Origin: Bacillota bacterium | Lineage (GTDB): Bacteria; Bacillota; Clostridia; Lachnospirales; Lachnospiraceae | DNA: 43,860 nucleotides | Direction: 5' to 3' | NCBI GenBank assembly: GCA_023460575.1 | Contig: JAEWPQ010000295.1 | Location: forward strand, 1-43,860 | Shown here: one piece after another, positions 16,986 through 25,601 of the stretch | Position numbering within the stretch: position 1 is the stretch's first letter | Layout of the letters: every line of letters begins with the position of its first letter | The notes under the pieces: generated by a model | What the model was told of the DNA's origin: nothing | Database searches by the model: none | The model's input: the letters and a program-made list of their open reading frames with translations, nothing else | Made by a program: the position numbers and the translations under genes

Positions 16986-18553
16986 CAGGATAACCTCCTC
17001 TTCTGCCTGAGTACAGGCCTGATACCAAATATCTCCTCAAAAAAATCAGACTTCTGATTAAATGATAATGCTTCCAGTGTCATATCCCCTTCATAAGAGG
17101 TGGTTACCACAAGCTTACCGTCCTTAACAATCATCCGGTTATCTGATAATTTCTGTTTGTGGCTGCGGTCCATGGAGTTGGCAAGCCTCAATATGGCAGT
17201 CAGCTTGGCAATTAAAATGGTGATATCTTCGTGAGACAGCTCTCCTTTTGTATTACGGAACAATTCTTCATTAAGCTGCACCCGGTTATAATCAAATTCA
17301 ACTCCGTTATATCTTACCACATTGGCAATGATCTCCCGTTCCATATGAGATAAGCCAATGATTTCAGTTGACATAATGATGTTATAAGCGGATTCACTGG
17401 GCTTTCTCATGCTGATAAATTTACCGCAGGCATGCAGGATGGCAGCGATCTGTAAAAGAAGGCGCTCCCGTTTTCCCATACCGTGAAACTTTTTCATACT
17501 GTCAAAAATAGTGAGAACATATTTTTCCATATGAACGGTATGAGGACCGTGGCACTTATAGCGTTTTGCCATGTTCCTGGAAGCAGCAAGAATATCCTCG
17601 GAAAAATCATGATGAAATTTGACTGTCTTTGCCTCTTCCGCATACTCTGCCGCAATGCTGTCACATAAACGGATTCCTGGGATCCAGAACATCTCAGCTC
17701 CGGTCAGTTCCAGAACGCGCTTAAATATAATCGCGGCAGGGATCAGGAGAGCGGCATATTCAGCATTGACTCCAAACCGGTCCTGAATCTGGTCAAGAGA
17801 CATCAGCTTAATCTTTTCATGGAAAACCATGAATTCCTCTGCAGTGATCCACTCTACCGGCTTTCCTCCATGACTTTCTCTGGACAGATAGAGAATACTC
17901 TCCCCGATACCAATAAGGTTTTTAATCTCACGGTCTTTTAAATAAACCTTCCGGAATGTGTTTAACTCATTATCCACCATCTCTTCTATAAGGGTATTCT
18001 GCATCTGGGTACTCACCTGCATATCACCCATCATCTCACGGATCCGCAATACTCCAAGCATGAGATTCTGAGTGGAAACAAGAGCATCCTTATCAAATAA
18101 GGAAACCTGCATACTGCCGAAACCAACATCTACGATGGCAGTCCCCTTCTGTATAATCTTGTTAAACTCCGCATCCTCGGAAGCGATTGCCTTATAACTG
18201 ATGAAGCGCTGCTCGGAGTTGCTGATAATCTGCACCTCAATGCCGGTTCTTACCCGGATCTGATCCAGCACAATCTGACTGTTTTTTGCTTCCCTGAGTG
18301 CGCTGGTTGCATAGGCACGATATCCTGTCACTTTATAGGACTGCATAATATCTGCGAAGTCCTTGACCACTTTACACATTTCATCTACTAATTCATAACG
18401 GATTTTTCCATTTTTATAGGTGTCCCTTCCAAGGGCGATGACATGGCGGACATGATCAATCTTGCGGATTCCCGTTTTTGGGGAAATCTCATAAATGCCA
18501 AGTTCAAGTTCAAAAGATCCCACATCAATAGCGGCAAATAATCTGATTGCCAT
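16985..18553 (-). CDS. ppx: Exopolyphosphatase / pppGpp phosphohydrolase with HD domain
   Basis: A 522-residue Ppx/GppA protein. The ASKHA (actin-like) phosphatase domain is marked by FAAIDVGSFELELGI at the N-terminus and GTAIVDVGFGSMQVS near 135-150; a C-terminal HD-type domain follows (LLQIAAILHACGKF, then IIANVVRYNG). It removes terminal phosphates from polyphosphate or pppGpp. I start at the ATG at 18553, since GAGGAGG directly precedes it; the longer frame would open with GTG inside that site. It is coupled to ppk1 by a 1-bp stop/start overlap. Confidence 0.9.
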   Translation of the reverse strand: MAIRLFAAIDVGSFELELGIYEISPKTGIRKIDHVRHVIALGRDTYKNGKIRYELVDEMCKVVKDFADIMQSYKVTGYRAYATSALREAKNSQIVLDQIRVRTGIEVQIISNSEQRFISYKAIASEDAEFNKIIQKGTAIVDVGFGSMQVSLFDKDALVSTQNLMLGVLRIREMMGDMQVSTQMQNTLIEEMVDNELNTFRKVYLKDREIKNLIGIGESILYLSRESHGGKPVEWITAEEFMVFHEKIKLMSLDQIQDRFGVNAEYAALLIPAAIIFKRVLELTGAEMFWIPGIRLCDSIAAEYAEEAKTVKFHHDFSEDILAASRNMAKRYKCHGPHTVHMEKYVLTIFDSMKKFHGMGKRERLLLQIAAILHACGKFISMRKPSESAYNIIMSTEIIGLSHMEREIIANVVRYNGVEFDYNRVQLNEELFRNTKGELSHEDITILIAKLTAILRLANSMDRSHKQKLSDNRMIVKDGKLVVTTSYEGDMTLEALSFNQKSDFFEEIFGIRPVLRQKRRLS

Positions 18554-18650
18554 ACTTGTCCTCCTCACTGCCCTTTTCCGGACAGTTTTTTACTATTCTA
18601 CCTTATTTTTTTACCTTTTGTGTCAAATATCGGTAAAATCCGCAAAAAAA

Positions 18651-19943
18651 TTAATAATTTTCCTGCTTTGCCAAAAGATAGGTGATAAACTGATTTGCTG
18701 TTCTGCCTGATAAACCGCCATGACTGAGTTCCCATATATTTGCCTTTTCATACAGTTCTTCCAATGGCATTAAAATCTGGCTGCGGGCTGCCAGCTGTTT
18801 TACAATCTCTTTAAACTCAGCCGGTTGTGGCGCTCCATAATAAATGGTTACTCCAAAACGGGCAACCAGGGAAAGCTTCTCCTGGACGGTATCATTATTA
18901 TGTAAATCATCATCCAGTTGCCTCTTGTCGCTGAATTTCTCACGGATTAAATGACGGCGGTTTGAGGTGGCATAAATTAAAACATTACCTGGCTTCTTTG
19001 CAAGCCCGCCCTCTATGATAGCCTTTAAATACTTATATTCCAGTTCTGTATCCTCAAAAGATAAATCATCCATATAAATGATAAATTTATAATTTCTGTC
19101 TTTTATCTGCTCCTGTATCTTTGAAAGAGTATGAAACTGATGTTTATATACTTCAATAATCCGCAGTCCTCTGTCATAATATTCATTTAGAATCGCTTTG
19201 ATGCTTGATGATTTTCCAGTTCCGCTGTCTCCGAATAAAAGAACGTTGTTGGCCGGTTTACCGTCTAAGAATGCTTCTGTATTCTCAATTAACTTCTCTT
19301 TCTGCCGTTCATACCCCACAAGATCATTTAAATAAATGTGATCCATGCTTGTAATAGGTATAATCTTTGGATCCGCACCAGTCTCTTCCACACGAAAGGC
19401 TTTATTTAAGCCGAATTTACCCACGCCGAAATTCTTATAAAATAAAGTGATTTTCTCTCCGAACGTCTGAACATCCGGTGCTCCTTTTAACTCTACTGCA
19501 AGCCTCACAATCTGATCCCGGATTCGTTTGTTATAGATTTTACTGTTTTCGTCATTGGCCCTGTAATCAGAAAGAGCCGCCCATATGCCGCCTTCTTCCG
19601 CCAAGTCCAGTTTGCAGATGTCCTGGTCAAACAGCTCCTTCATAATTTTAAAATCATGGGCAGCCAGATTATTCAGTGTACCCTTAGCAGGACCAGTGAT
19701 TTCACAGGAGGTGCTGTAAGCATTCTCGTGATCTGCAAGGCATAACGCTAAAAAACAATGCCAGAGATTCCCCTCAAAGCCATAGGACGCCGCCAGCTCG
19801 ATAAGCTGACCGGCACAGGCACAGGATTCCGGCATTGTTTCTTTCATTTGCTCCGCTTGCAAAGTCAGCTGTCTTAAGATCTTGTCAAAAAGCTTCTGAT
19901 ATTTTAAATCGCGGTATAAAATCAGTTCCTTCAATTTAATCAT
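18651..19943 (-). CDS. AAA family ATPase, DUF815
   Basis: A 430-residue protein of the DUF815 group. The N-terminal half (about 1-200) is helical and lacks a motif I recognise. The C-terminal half is an AAA ATPase with Walker A GDSGTGKSS (238-246), Walker B KFIIYMDDLSFE near 287-298, and an arginine-rich sensor segment. The cellular role is not established for the family. GGGAGGA lies almost against the ATG at 19943, an unusually short spacing, so the true start may be the TTG three codons on. It lies between pheA and ppx on the same strand. Confidence 0.8.
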   Translation of the reverse strand: MIKLKELILYRDLKYQKLFDKILRQLTLQAEQMKETMPESCACAGQLIELAASYGFEGNLWHCFLALCLADHENAYSTSCEITGPAKGTLNNLAAHDFKIMKELFDQDICKLDLAEEGGIWAALSDYRANDENSKIYNKRIRDQIVRLAVELKGAPDVQTFGEKITLFYKNFGVGKFGLNKAFRVEETGADPKIIPITSMDHIYLNDLVGYERQKEKLIENTEAFLDGKPANNVLLFGDSGTGKSSSIKAILNEYYDRGLRIIEVYKHQFHTLSKIQEQIKDRNYKFIIYMDDLSFEDTELEYKYLKAIIEGGLAKKPGNVLIYATSNRRHLIREKFSDKRQLDDDLHNNDTVQEKLSLVARFGVTIYYGAPQPAEFKEIVKQLAARSQILMPLEELYEKANIWELSHGGLSGRTANQFITYLLAKQENY

Positions 19944-19961
19944 TCCTCCCTGTGTAAATGG

Positions 19962-19989
19962 AAGTCCGGCCTGGATCCTGGCCGAACTT
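19962..19989 (-). terminator. Hairpin after pheA, weak terminator or leader structure
   Basis: Arms AAGTCCGGCC (19962-19971) and GGCCGAACTT (19980-19989) form a 10-bp stem with one G-U pair. There is no good U-tract afterwards, so it may only attenuate transcription or shape the leader of the ATPase gene. Confidence 0.35.
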
Positions 19990-20000
19990 CTTAGTAAGCA

Positions 20001-21137
20001 TTAATAATTTCCCAAAACTCTCATATTTCGCCCTTCTTCTGAAATGCCCTTTAAAGCATTCTGAATCGAGGGTTCACTTAAATTACCTTCCATATCTACG
20101 AAGAAACGGTATTCCCAGTTTCTTCCGGGAATCGGTCTTGATTCAATCATAATCATGCTGATTCCGTTATAGATCATATTGCTCAGCATGTTATAGAGAG
20201 TACCGCTTTTATGGGGCAGTTCAAAACTGATGCTGACTTTTTGTGCATCCTCCCGGTATATCCTTTTATTGGACAGGATAATAAACCGTGTGGTGTTGGA
20301 TTTGTTATGGTTAATAGAAGATTTAAGGACTTTTAAGCCATACAGTCTGGCAGCAATTTCACTGGCTACAGCCGCCTGGGCAGGATCTCCATCTTCTATG
20401 ATCTTTTTCGCAGCAGCGGCAGTATTCTCCACGCTGATCTGCTTCCAGTTCCTGTTCTCATTTAGAAATTCCGAACACTGCATCAACGCCTGTGGGTGGG
20501 AAAATACAGTGCGGATGTCTTTTGGACTGGCATCTGGAAGCCCCAGCAGCGCATGATTTACGGATAGAAATGTCTCCGCTACTATATAGTTGCTATATTT
20601 CATCAGCAGGTCATAGTTATCAATCACTGCACCTGCAGAGGAATTTTCAATGGGGAGCACCGCATAATCTGCACGTCCTGACTCCACTTCCTTCATGGCA
20701 TCCTCAAAAGTCGTCACATGATAAAAGTTTTCATCAGAGCCGAAATACTGAAGTGCTGCAGCATGGCTGTATGCACCCTCTACGCCCTGATAAACCACAC
20801 GGGCATCAGTTACAGGAATGGTTTTCACCGGACGAAAGGTCTCCTCCCCTTTCATTCCGTGTTCCGCCATCAGCTTATACTGATAATGGCGGCTGATAGT
20901 CATCATCTGGGTAAACAATTCGCAGACTGCCTGTTTCATGAATCCGTCTTCCACCATTCCGGTTACGGACTCAATCTTTTGCATCTCTCTTTCCTTATCA
21001 TAAACCGGTTTTCCGGTTTCGATCTTAAATTCAGCCACCTCACCGCTCAGTCTCATTCTCTTTTCGAACAGCGCTACGATTTCACGGTCAATGCCATCAA
21101 GCTGTTCTCTGATCTCCAGTAAGTCTAATTTTTTCAT
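20001..21137 (-). CDS. pheA: Bifunctional chorismate mutase / prephenate dehydratase (P-protein)
   Basis: A 378-residue fusion making phenylpyruvate from chorismate for phenylalanine synthesis. Residues 1-85 are an AroQ-type chorismate mutase (LLEIREQLDGIDREIVALFEKR, with RMRLSGEVAEFK). Residues about 112-290 are prephenate dehydratase (YQGVEGAYSHAAAL, YAVLPIENSSAGAV, and SNTTRFIIL containing the catalytic TRF). Residues about 298-378 are the ACT domain (ELPHKSGTLYNML, with the phenylalanine-binding ESRP at about 335), so feedback inhibition by phenylalanine is expected. AGAGGA precedes the ATG. It lies 34 bp after plsC on the same strand. Confidence 0.96.
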   Translation of the reverse strand: MKKLDLLEIREQLDGIDREIVALFEKRMRLSGEVAEFKIETGKPVYDKEREMQKIESVTGMVEDGFMKQAVCELFTQMMTISRHYQYKLMAEHGMKGEETFRPVKTIPVTDARVVYQGVEGAYSHAAALQYFGSDENFYHVTTFEDAMKEVESGRADYAVLPIENSSAGAVIDNYDLLMKYSNYIVAETFLSVNHALLGLPDASPKDIRTVFSHPQALMQCSEFLNENRNWKQISVENTAAAAKKIIEDGDPAQAAVASEIAARLYGLKVLKSSINHNKSNTTRFIILSNKRIYREDAQKVSISFELPHKSGTLYNMLSNMIYNGISMIMIESRPIPGRNWEYRFFVDMEGNLSEPSIQNALKGISEEGRNMRVLGNY

Positions 21138-21171
21138 ATGTCCATTCCTCTGCCTTATCTGTTGGTCTTCT

Positions 21172-21930
21172 TTACCGCCCTGTCAGCTTCCCCTGATGTG
21201 AAAGTTCTGCTTCCAGCATATCTTCAATCTGTTTTTTTACATAAGCACCCGGAAATTTTTTAAATTCCGGTTCCAGCTCCTTCACACGGAAGGGCTCTCC
21301 GAATTCAATGGTCACTTTAGAAGAACGAATAAATGGAAGGTGCTTCTCAAAAACTTCCGCAGTCCCGGTTATAGCTACAGGAACTACCGGACATCCGCTT
21401 TTTTCTGCTATTTTTAAGCTGCCTTCCTTAAAAGGAAGAAGCTTCATAATATCTTCATTTGAATTCCGGGTTCCTTCCGGGAATATCCAGACAGAAATTC
21501 CACTTTTCACCTGCTCGATGCCCAGAAGAATTGTTTTTAATCCTTCCTTTAAATTCTTTCTGTCTAAAAACAGGCAGTTGACATATTTCATCCAGGTGGA
21601 GAGTAGGGGAATCTTTTCCATCTCCTTTTTTGCCACAAAACCAATCAGACCGGGAACAGTGGTATAACCAACAAGAATATCGAAATAGCTTCTATGATTT
21701 CCCACATATAAGACTGCCTCATTCTCTGGTATCTTTTCTTTTCCTTTTACTGTAATTCTAACGCCTGCAAAAAACAGGATGATCTTAAAGATCCACCGCA
21801 CTTTGGAAATACTTTGTTCGTCGCGCAGACGGCGGTTCTTTCTTCCGATCAGGTTTTCAGCAATCAGGACCGGAATGCTTAAGATCAGGTAAAGAATAAC
21901 AGTTGCTGCTACAAGAATAAATCGAATCAT
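21172..21930 (-). CDS. plsC: 1-acyl-sn-glycerol-3-phosphate acyltransferase
   Basis: A 252-residue membrane acyltransferase that makes phosphatidic acid from lysophosphatidate. It has an N-terminal hydrophobic helix (FILVAATVILYLILSIPVLI), the catalytic HX4D motif NHRSYFD, the substrate-binding FPEGTRN block, and PVVPVAITGT downstream. The ATG at 21930 is chosen because GGAGG lies 8-9 nt upstream; a longer frame from 21951 contains that site. A strong promoter sits at 21954-21982, so it probably leads a run with pheA and the ATPase. Confidence 0.92.
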   Translation of the reverse strand: MIRFILVAATVILYLILSIPVLIAENLIGRKNRRLRDEQSISKVRWIFKIILFFAGVRITVKGKEKIPENEAVLYVGNHRSYFDILVGYTTVPGLIGFVAKKEMEKIPLLSTWMKYVNCLFLDRKNLKEGLKTILLGIEQVKSGISVWIFPEGTRNSNEDIMKLLPFKEGSLKIAEKSGCPVVPVAITGTAEVFEKHLPFIRSSKVTIEFGEPFRVKELEPEFKKFPGAYVKKQIEDMLEAELSHQGKLTGR

Positions 21931-21953
21931 TGGTCTAGTCCTCCATTCCATCT

Positions 21954-21982
21954 ATTATATAGAATGGTCTCTTTAATTACAA
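21954..21982 (-). promoter_or_regulatory. Promoter of plsC (possible plsC-pheA-ATPase operon)
   Basis: Minus-strand -35 TTGTAA (21977-21982), 17-nt spacer, perfect -10 TATAAT (21954-21959). Confidence 0.75.
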
Positions 21983-21984
21983 TA

Positions 21985-22455
21985 CTACCTGCCTTTCTTT
22001 TTTGTAATTTGTTCGAACAATAATCCCGTAGCAAACCACAGCGGTGCAAAATCAAGGCGGATCAGACCGTCAATATTGGTGTTCCTGCCGGTATAGTCCC
22101 ATGGACACATTCCCCTGCCCCGCAAAACCGATCCGGATAAATATTCCGCCACAAAGATCAGCACCATATAGAGAAATCCGTGACGGATGGCAATGTCCGT
22201 CCGCGCTGCTGCCAGACCGGTTCTTGGATTAACCCAGCGGTCAATCAGCATTCCGATTGGAGCCAGCAATGCTCCGCAGCCATAAATGGGAAACATCAGA
22301 AGAGATGTCTGCCCCATCAGACGCCAGTCATGGCGGAGAATGGAGTCTGTTGAGGTAAATAATACCTCCAGGCACCAGCCTGTAACCCCGCATTTACAAA
22401 AATTCAAGGGTAATTCTTTTAAGTTTAATTGTGATAGTATCTTCATAAACTTCAT
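21985..22455 (-). CDS. PF06541 family membrane protein (putative ABC permease, CmpB-like)
   Basis: A 156-residue membrane protein with about four helices. CGVTGWCLEVLFTS near 22-35, MFPIYGCGALLAPI and CPWDYTGRNTNIDGLIRLDFAP are the family landmarks. The name putative ABC transporter permease in databases is weakly supported and no ATPase lies beside it, so I would not infer transport. No clear Shine-Dalgarno precedes either ATG (22455 or 22446), so the start is uncertain. It follows the cardiolipin synthase gene by 44 bp on the same strand; the two may be co-transcribed. Confidence 0.75.
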   Translation of the reverse strand: MKFMKILSQLNLKELPLNFCKCGVTGWCLEVLFTSTDSILRHDWRLMGQTSLLMFPIYGCGALLAPIGMLIDRWVNPRTGLAAARTDIAIRHGFLYMVLIFVAEYLSGSVLRGRGMCPWDYTGRNTNIDGLIRLDFAPLWFATGLLFEQITKKKGR

Positions 22456-22499
22456 TATGTGCCGGACATGGAGATATTATGTTGTGCTGTAAAAGAATT

Positions 22500-24011
22500 C
22501 TATAAAAGGGGAGAGAGAAGCCTGCTGCCCTGTTCCTTAATCCGGATAAAGATACTTCTGGCTTCATATCTCTCCGGTGTGATCTCTTTGCATACCTTTA
22601 AGTCATCCAGAAATAACTCTTCTAATTTTCTGGTTGTCTCTTCATCATAGATCACGGCATTGACCTCGAAATTCAATTCAAAGCTTCGGATATCCATATT
22701 AGCAGTCCCATAGGAACTGACCCTTCCGTCTGTCATAACGCCTTTTGAATGAAGGAATCCGTTTTCATATGTGTAGCATCTGGCTCCTTCGGAAAGTAAG
22801 TCTCCCACATAGGAATAAGTAGCCCAGTATACAAAGGGATGATCCGGCTTACATGGAATCATGAGCCTGACATCTACTCCGGATCTGGCAGCAACCCTGA
22901 GGGCAGAAAGCACCGCATCATCAGGAACAAAATAAGGTGTCTGAATGTAAATATGATGCTTTGCTTTGGAAAACAGCCGGATATAATTATCCCGGATCTG
23001 TCTGCTTCTGGCATCTGGCCCGCTGGCAATAATCTGGATACCAAGTTTTTTTTCTGTCTGGTTCATATCCACCACTCCCATATTATACAGACAGGCTCCA
23101 TCTTCGTCTTCACAGAAGTATGTCATTTTTTTAAATAAATTCTCTCCTACCGCATAGTTCCAGTCCAGTGCAAAACGAATCTGAAGACTTAAAACAGAGC
23201 CGCCCTGAAGCTTTAGATGGGTATCCCTCCAATAGCCGAATTTGGGATCCTGGGAAATATATTCTCTTCCGATATTAAATCCGCCCACGTAGCCCACCCG
23301 GTTATCAATGACAACAATCTTCCGGTGGTTTCTATAGTTAATACGCAGATGCAGCCTTCCTAATACCGGCGGAAAGAAGATCCCCACCTTAACGCCGCTT
23401 TCCTTTAATCTCTCCCATTTTGATTTACGCATGAACCGTCCGCCCATGCCATCGCAGAGTATCCGGACTTCCACACCTGCTTTTGCCCGTTCTATTAATA
23501 TGGGCATAATGGAATCAAACAGCTCGTCGTCCTTGATAATGTAATACTGCAGATGGATAAACCGGGCTGCTTTGGAGAGTTCTTCCCTGAGATCCTTAAA
23601 CTTTTTCTCTCCATCTGTGAAGATCTCTACAGAATTATCAACAGTCAGAACAGAGCCCGAGGTTTCTAAATTGTATACCACAAGATCTGCATAATCCCTT
23701 GCAAGCGATGTGTCCAGCCCGATATCATGGTTTTTTAGAAACTCTTCCTGATTTCTGGCAGAGTAACGCATCCGGTCCTCCACTTCCTTAACCCGGAACA
23801 TCTTTCCTTTCCTCATATCCTGCCCCAGGATGAGATAAAAGAGGAATCCGAATACAGGTATAAAATACAGCGCTAACAGCCAGGTCCAGACTGCCTTTGG
23901 ATCCCTCCGCTGAAAAAAAACAATGATAACAGAAAGAATCAGGTTTATATAGATTAAATGCTCCATTAACCAGCTCCATACAGCTATAATCTGATGCCAG
24001 ACAGATTCCAT
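22500..24011 (-). CDS. cls: Cardiolipin synthase
   Basis: A 503-residue phospholipase D-family enzyme that condenses phosphatidylglycerol to cardiolipin. Two N-terminal membrane helices (YINLILSVIIVFFQRR, WLLALYFIPVFGFLFYL) are followed by two HKD motifs: HRKIVVIDNRVGYVGG in the first half and HSKGVMTDGRVSSYGTAN in the second. Length is typical of the clostridial form. I start at the ATG at 24011, with GGGAGG about 9 nt before it; upstream in-frame ATGs lack such a site. It acts at the cytoplasmic membrane, like the nearby PlsC. Confidence 0.95.
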   Translation of the reverse strand: MESVWHQIIAVWSWLMEHLIYINLILSVIIVFFQRRDPKAVWTWLLALYFIPVFGFLFYLILGQDMRKGKMFRVKEVEDRMRYSARNQEEFLKNHDIGLDTSLARDYADLVVYNLETSGSVLTVDNSVEIFTDGEKKFKDLREELSKAARFIHLQYYIIKDDELFDSIMPILIERAKAGVEVRILCDGMGGRFMRKSKWERLKESGVKVGIFFPPVLGRLHLRINYRNHRKIVVIDNRVGYVGGFNIGREYISQDPKFGYWRDTHLKLQGGSVLSLQIRFALDWNYAVGENLFKKMTYFCEDEDGACLYNMGVVDMNQTEKKLGIQIIASGPDARSRQIRDNYIRLFSKAKHHIYIQTPYFVPDDAVLSALRVAARSGVDVRLMIPCKPDHPFVYWATYSYVGDLLSEGARCYTYENGFLHSKGVMTDGRVSSYGTANMDIRSFELNFEVNAVIYDEETTRKLEELFLDDLKVCKEITPERYEARSIFIRIKEQGSRLLSPLL

Positions 24012-24153
24012 GTAAAATCCCTCCCTTCTCTTTCTATCCTGTTTCATTTTCATTAACAGCCGACTCATACATGAAACAGTTTTCCTTTTTTCTGCTCTTT
24101 CATTCTAATAATTTTATGGTCCGCCACCTGTAAATAGTCACAAATCATTTTCC

Positions 24154-24186
24154 AAAAAAGGCCCCCGCAGCTGCGACGACCCTTTT
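24154..24186 (-). terminator. Terminator of the DUF4250 gene
   Basis: On the minus strand AAAAGG (24181-24186) pairs with CCTTTT (24156-24161), with a CGCAGCTGCG self-pairing core between them, followed by a T-run. Confidence 0.65.
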
Positions 24187-24199
24187 GTATCCACTTCAT

Positions 24200-24379
24200 T
24201 CACATAAACTGATTTTTTTCATTGTCATACAGATAGTCAATGGAAGCCAGAGTCTTAATGATCTCCTCTTCCTCTATCCCCAGACTCAGACAGCACTCAT
24301 TTAAAGACGGATAAAAATCTCTCAGCTGAGTATTAATGTAGCTGAACAGCATAACCGGATCCTTGGGTATATTCACCAT
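24200..24379 (-). CDS. DUF4250 domain small protein
   Basis: A 59-residue gene reading MVNIPKDPVMLFSYINTQLR, then DFYPSLNECC, then IDYLYDNEKNQFM. The PKDPxMLxSxxNxxLRDFYPSL pattern and the C-terminal Y-x-Y-D-x-x-x-NQF are those of DUF4250, a small soluble protein family of Clostridia with no known function. AGGAG precedes the ATG, a near-consensus promoter lies at 24410-24438 and a terminator directly follows, so it is a complete monocistronic unit. It is divergent from the asparaginase gene. Confidence 0.85.
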   Translation of the reverse strand: MVNIPKDPVMLFSYINTQLRDFYPSLNECCLSLGIEEEEIIKTLASIDYLYDNEKNQFM

Positions 24380-24409
24380 TATTTTATCTCCTAAATCTGT
24401 TTGTCCATC

Positions 24410-24438
24410 ATTTTAACATAGATTTCTTTGATTTTCAA
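24410..24438 (-). promoter_or_regulatory. Promoter of the DUF4250 gene
   Basis: Minus-strand -35 TTGAAA (24433-24438), 17-nt spacer, -10 TAAAAT (24410-24415). Confidence 0.7.
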
Positions 24439-24467
24439 GAAATGCCCTGTACGAATGGAAAAAGAAA

Positions 24468-24476
24468 TGCTACAAT
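24468..24476 (+). promoter_or_regulatory. Extended -10 promoter of the asparaginase gene
   Basis: TGCTACAAT: -10 TACAAT (24471-24476) with a TGn extension; no good -35 at 17 nt. Confidence 0.45.
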
Positions 24477-24508
24477 CAGGTTCATAATCCATCAGGAGGT
24501 ACATTCCA

Positions 24509-25516
24509 ATGAAAAAAATAATGATGCTGGGAACCGGCGGTACCATCGCATGCAAAAGAGGAGATTCAGGTTTAAAGCCCCTTCTGACATCAGATGAACT
24601 CCTCTCTTATGTTCCCGATGCGGCAGATTTCTGCCATGTGGACAGTCTTCAGATATTTAATATAGACAGCACCAATATGCAGCCAAAGCACTGGCTTGTG
24701 ATTGCAAAAGCCATTGAAGATCATTACGCGGATTATGACGGCTTTGTAATCTGCCATGGCACGGATACAATGGCTTACACCGCTGCAGCAATTTCTTATC
24801 TGGTGCAGTATTCACCGAAACCCATCGTCATAACCGGTGCTCAAAAACCCATTGACATGGAAAACACGGATGCAAGAACCAATTTATCCGACAGCCTCCG
24901 TTTTGCCAGTGATGACAGGTCCCATGATGTGAATATCGTTTTTGACGGGAAAGTGATTTCCGGCACCAGAGGGAAGAAAGAACGGACGAAAAGCTACAAT
25001 GCCTTTTCCAGCATTAATTTCCCCTATATTGCCACAATTCAGGATGGGCATATAATTTTCTATCTGGATGACAAAAAGAACTGCTCCGGTACCCCCCTGT
25101 TTTCTCATAAGCTGAACTGCAACGTGGCTCTCTTAAAACTGATCCCATCCATGGGTGCGGATATTCTTGATTATATGGCAGGGCATTATGATGCTGTTAT
25201 CATCGAATCCTTCGGTGTAGGCGGTCTTCCTTCCTATGATACAGGGGATTTCTATAAAGCGATTGAAAAATGGATTTCTCTGGGAAAGACTGTAGTTATG
25301 ACCACTCAGGTAACCAATGAAGGCAGCAATATGTCTGTTTACGAAGTGGGGCATTCTATTAAGAAAGAATTCGGTCTGCTGGAAGCATATGATATGACAC
25401 TGGAAGCCACTGTAACGAAGCTCATGTGGATTCTTGGAAAGACAACTGATCCCAAGGAAATACGTGATACTTTTTATCATACGGTGAACAGAGATATCCT
25501 TTGGACAGTTTCTTAA
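24509..25516 (+). CDS. ansA: L-asparaginase, type I (cytoplasmic)
   Basis: A 335-residue asparaginase hydrolysing L-asparagine to aspartate and ammonia. The N-terminal nucleophile loop is LGTGGTIACKR with T12; the second catalytic block is CHGTDTMAYTAAAIS with T85 and D86; K161 in ERTKSYNAF is the expected lysine. There is no signal peptide, so it is the cytoplasmic AnsA type. Length fits the family. CAGGAGG precedes the ATG. It is monocistronic: divergent from the DUF4250 gene and convergent with clpB. Confidence 0.93.
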   Translation: MKKIMMLGTGGTIACKRGDSGLKPLLTSDELLSYVPDAADFCHVDSLQIFNIDSTNMQPKHWLVIAKAIEDHYADYDGFVICHGTDTMAYTAAAISYLVQYSPKPIVITGAQKPIDMENTDARTNLSDSLRFASDDRSHDVNIVFDGKVISGTRGKKERTKSYNAFSSINFPYIATIQDGHIIFYLDDKKNCSGTPLFSHKLNCNVALLKLIPSMGADILDYMAGHYDAVIIESFGVGGLPSYDTGDFYKAIEKWISLGKTVVMTTQVTNEGSNMSVYEVGHSIKKEFGLLEAYDMTLEATVTKLMWILGKTTDPKEIRDTFYHTVNRDILWTVS

Positions 25517-25543
25517 TTGAAATTCTGAACATTCTGACATAAT

Positions 25544-25567
25544 AAGGGAGCCGAAACTGGCTCCCTT
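25544..25567. terminator. Terminator between ansA and clpB
   Basis: Arms AAGGGAGCC (25544-25552) and GGCTCCCTT (25559-25567) form a perfect 9-bp stem with a 6-nt loop. The U-tracts are poor on both sides. Confidence 0.55.
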
Positions 25568-25601
25568 CACCTATTTATCCGGTTTTTAATCTGTCTGCAT
25601 A

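Noticed and set aside
18568..18591. CTGCCC/GGACAG hairpin followed by TTTTTT on the plus strand, terminator-like
   Set aside because: No plus-strand gene lies upstream; it falls in the ppx leader and is probably chance or a leader fold.
18569..18640. TTGACA ... TAGAAT as ppx promoter
   Set aside because: The spacer is 20 nt, too long for a normal promoter; ppx may be read from upstream or from an unseen start.
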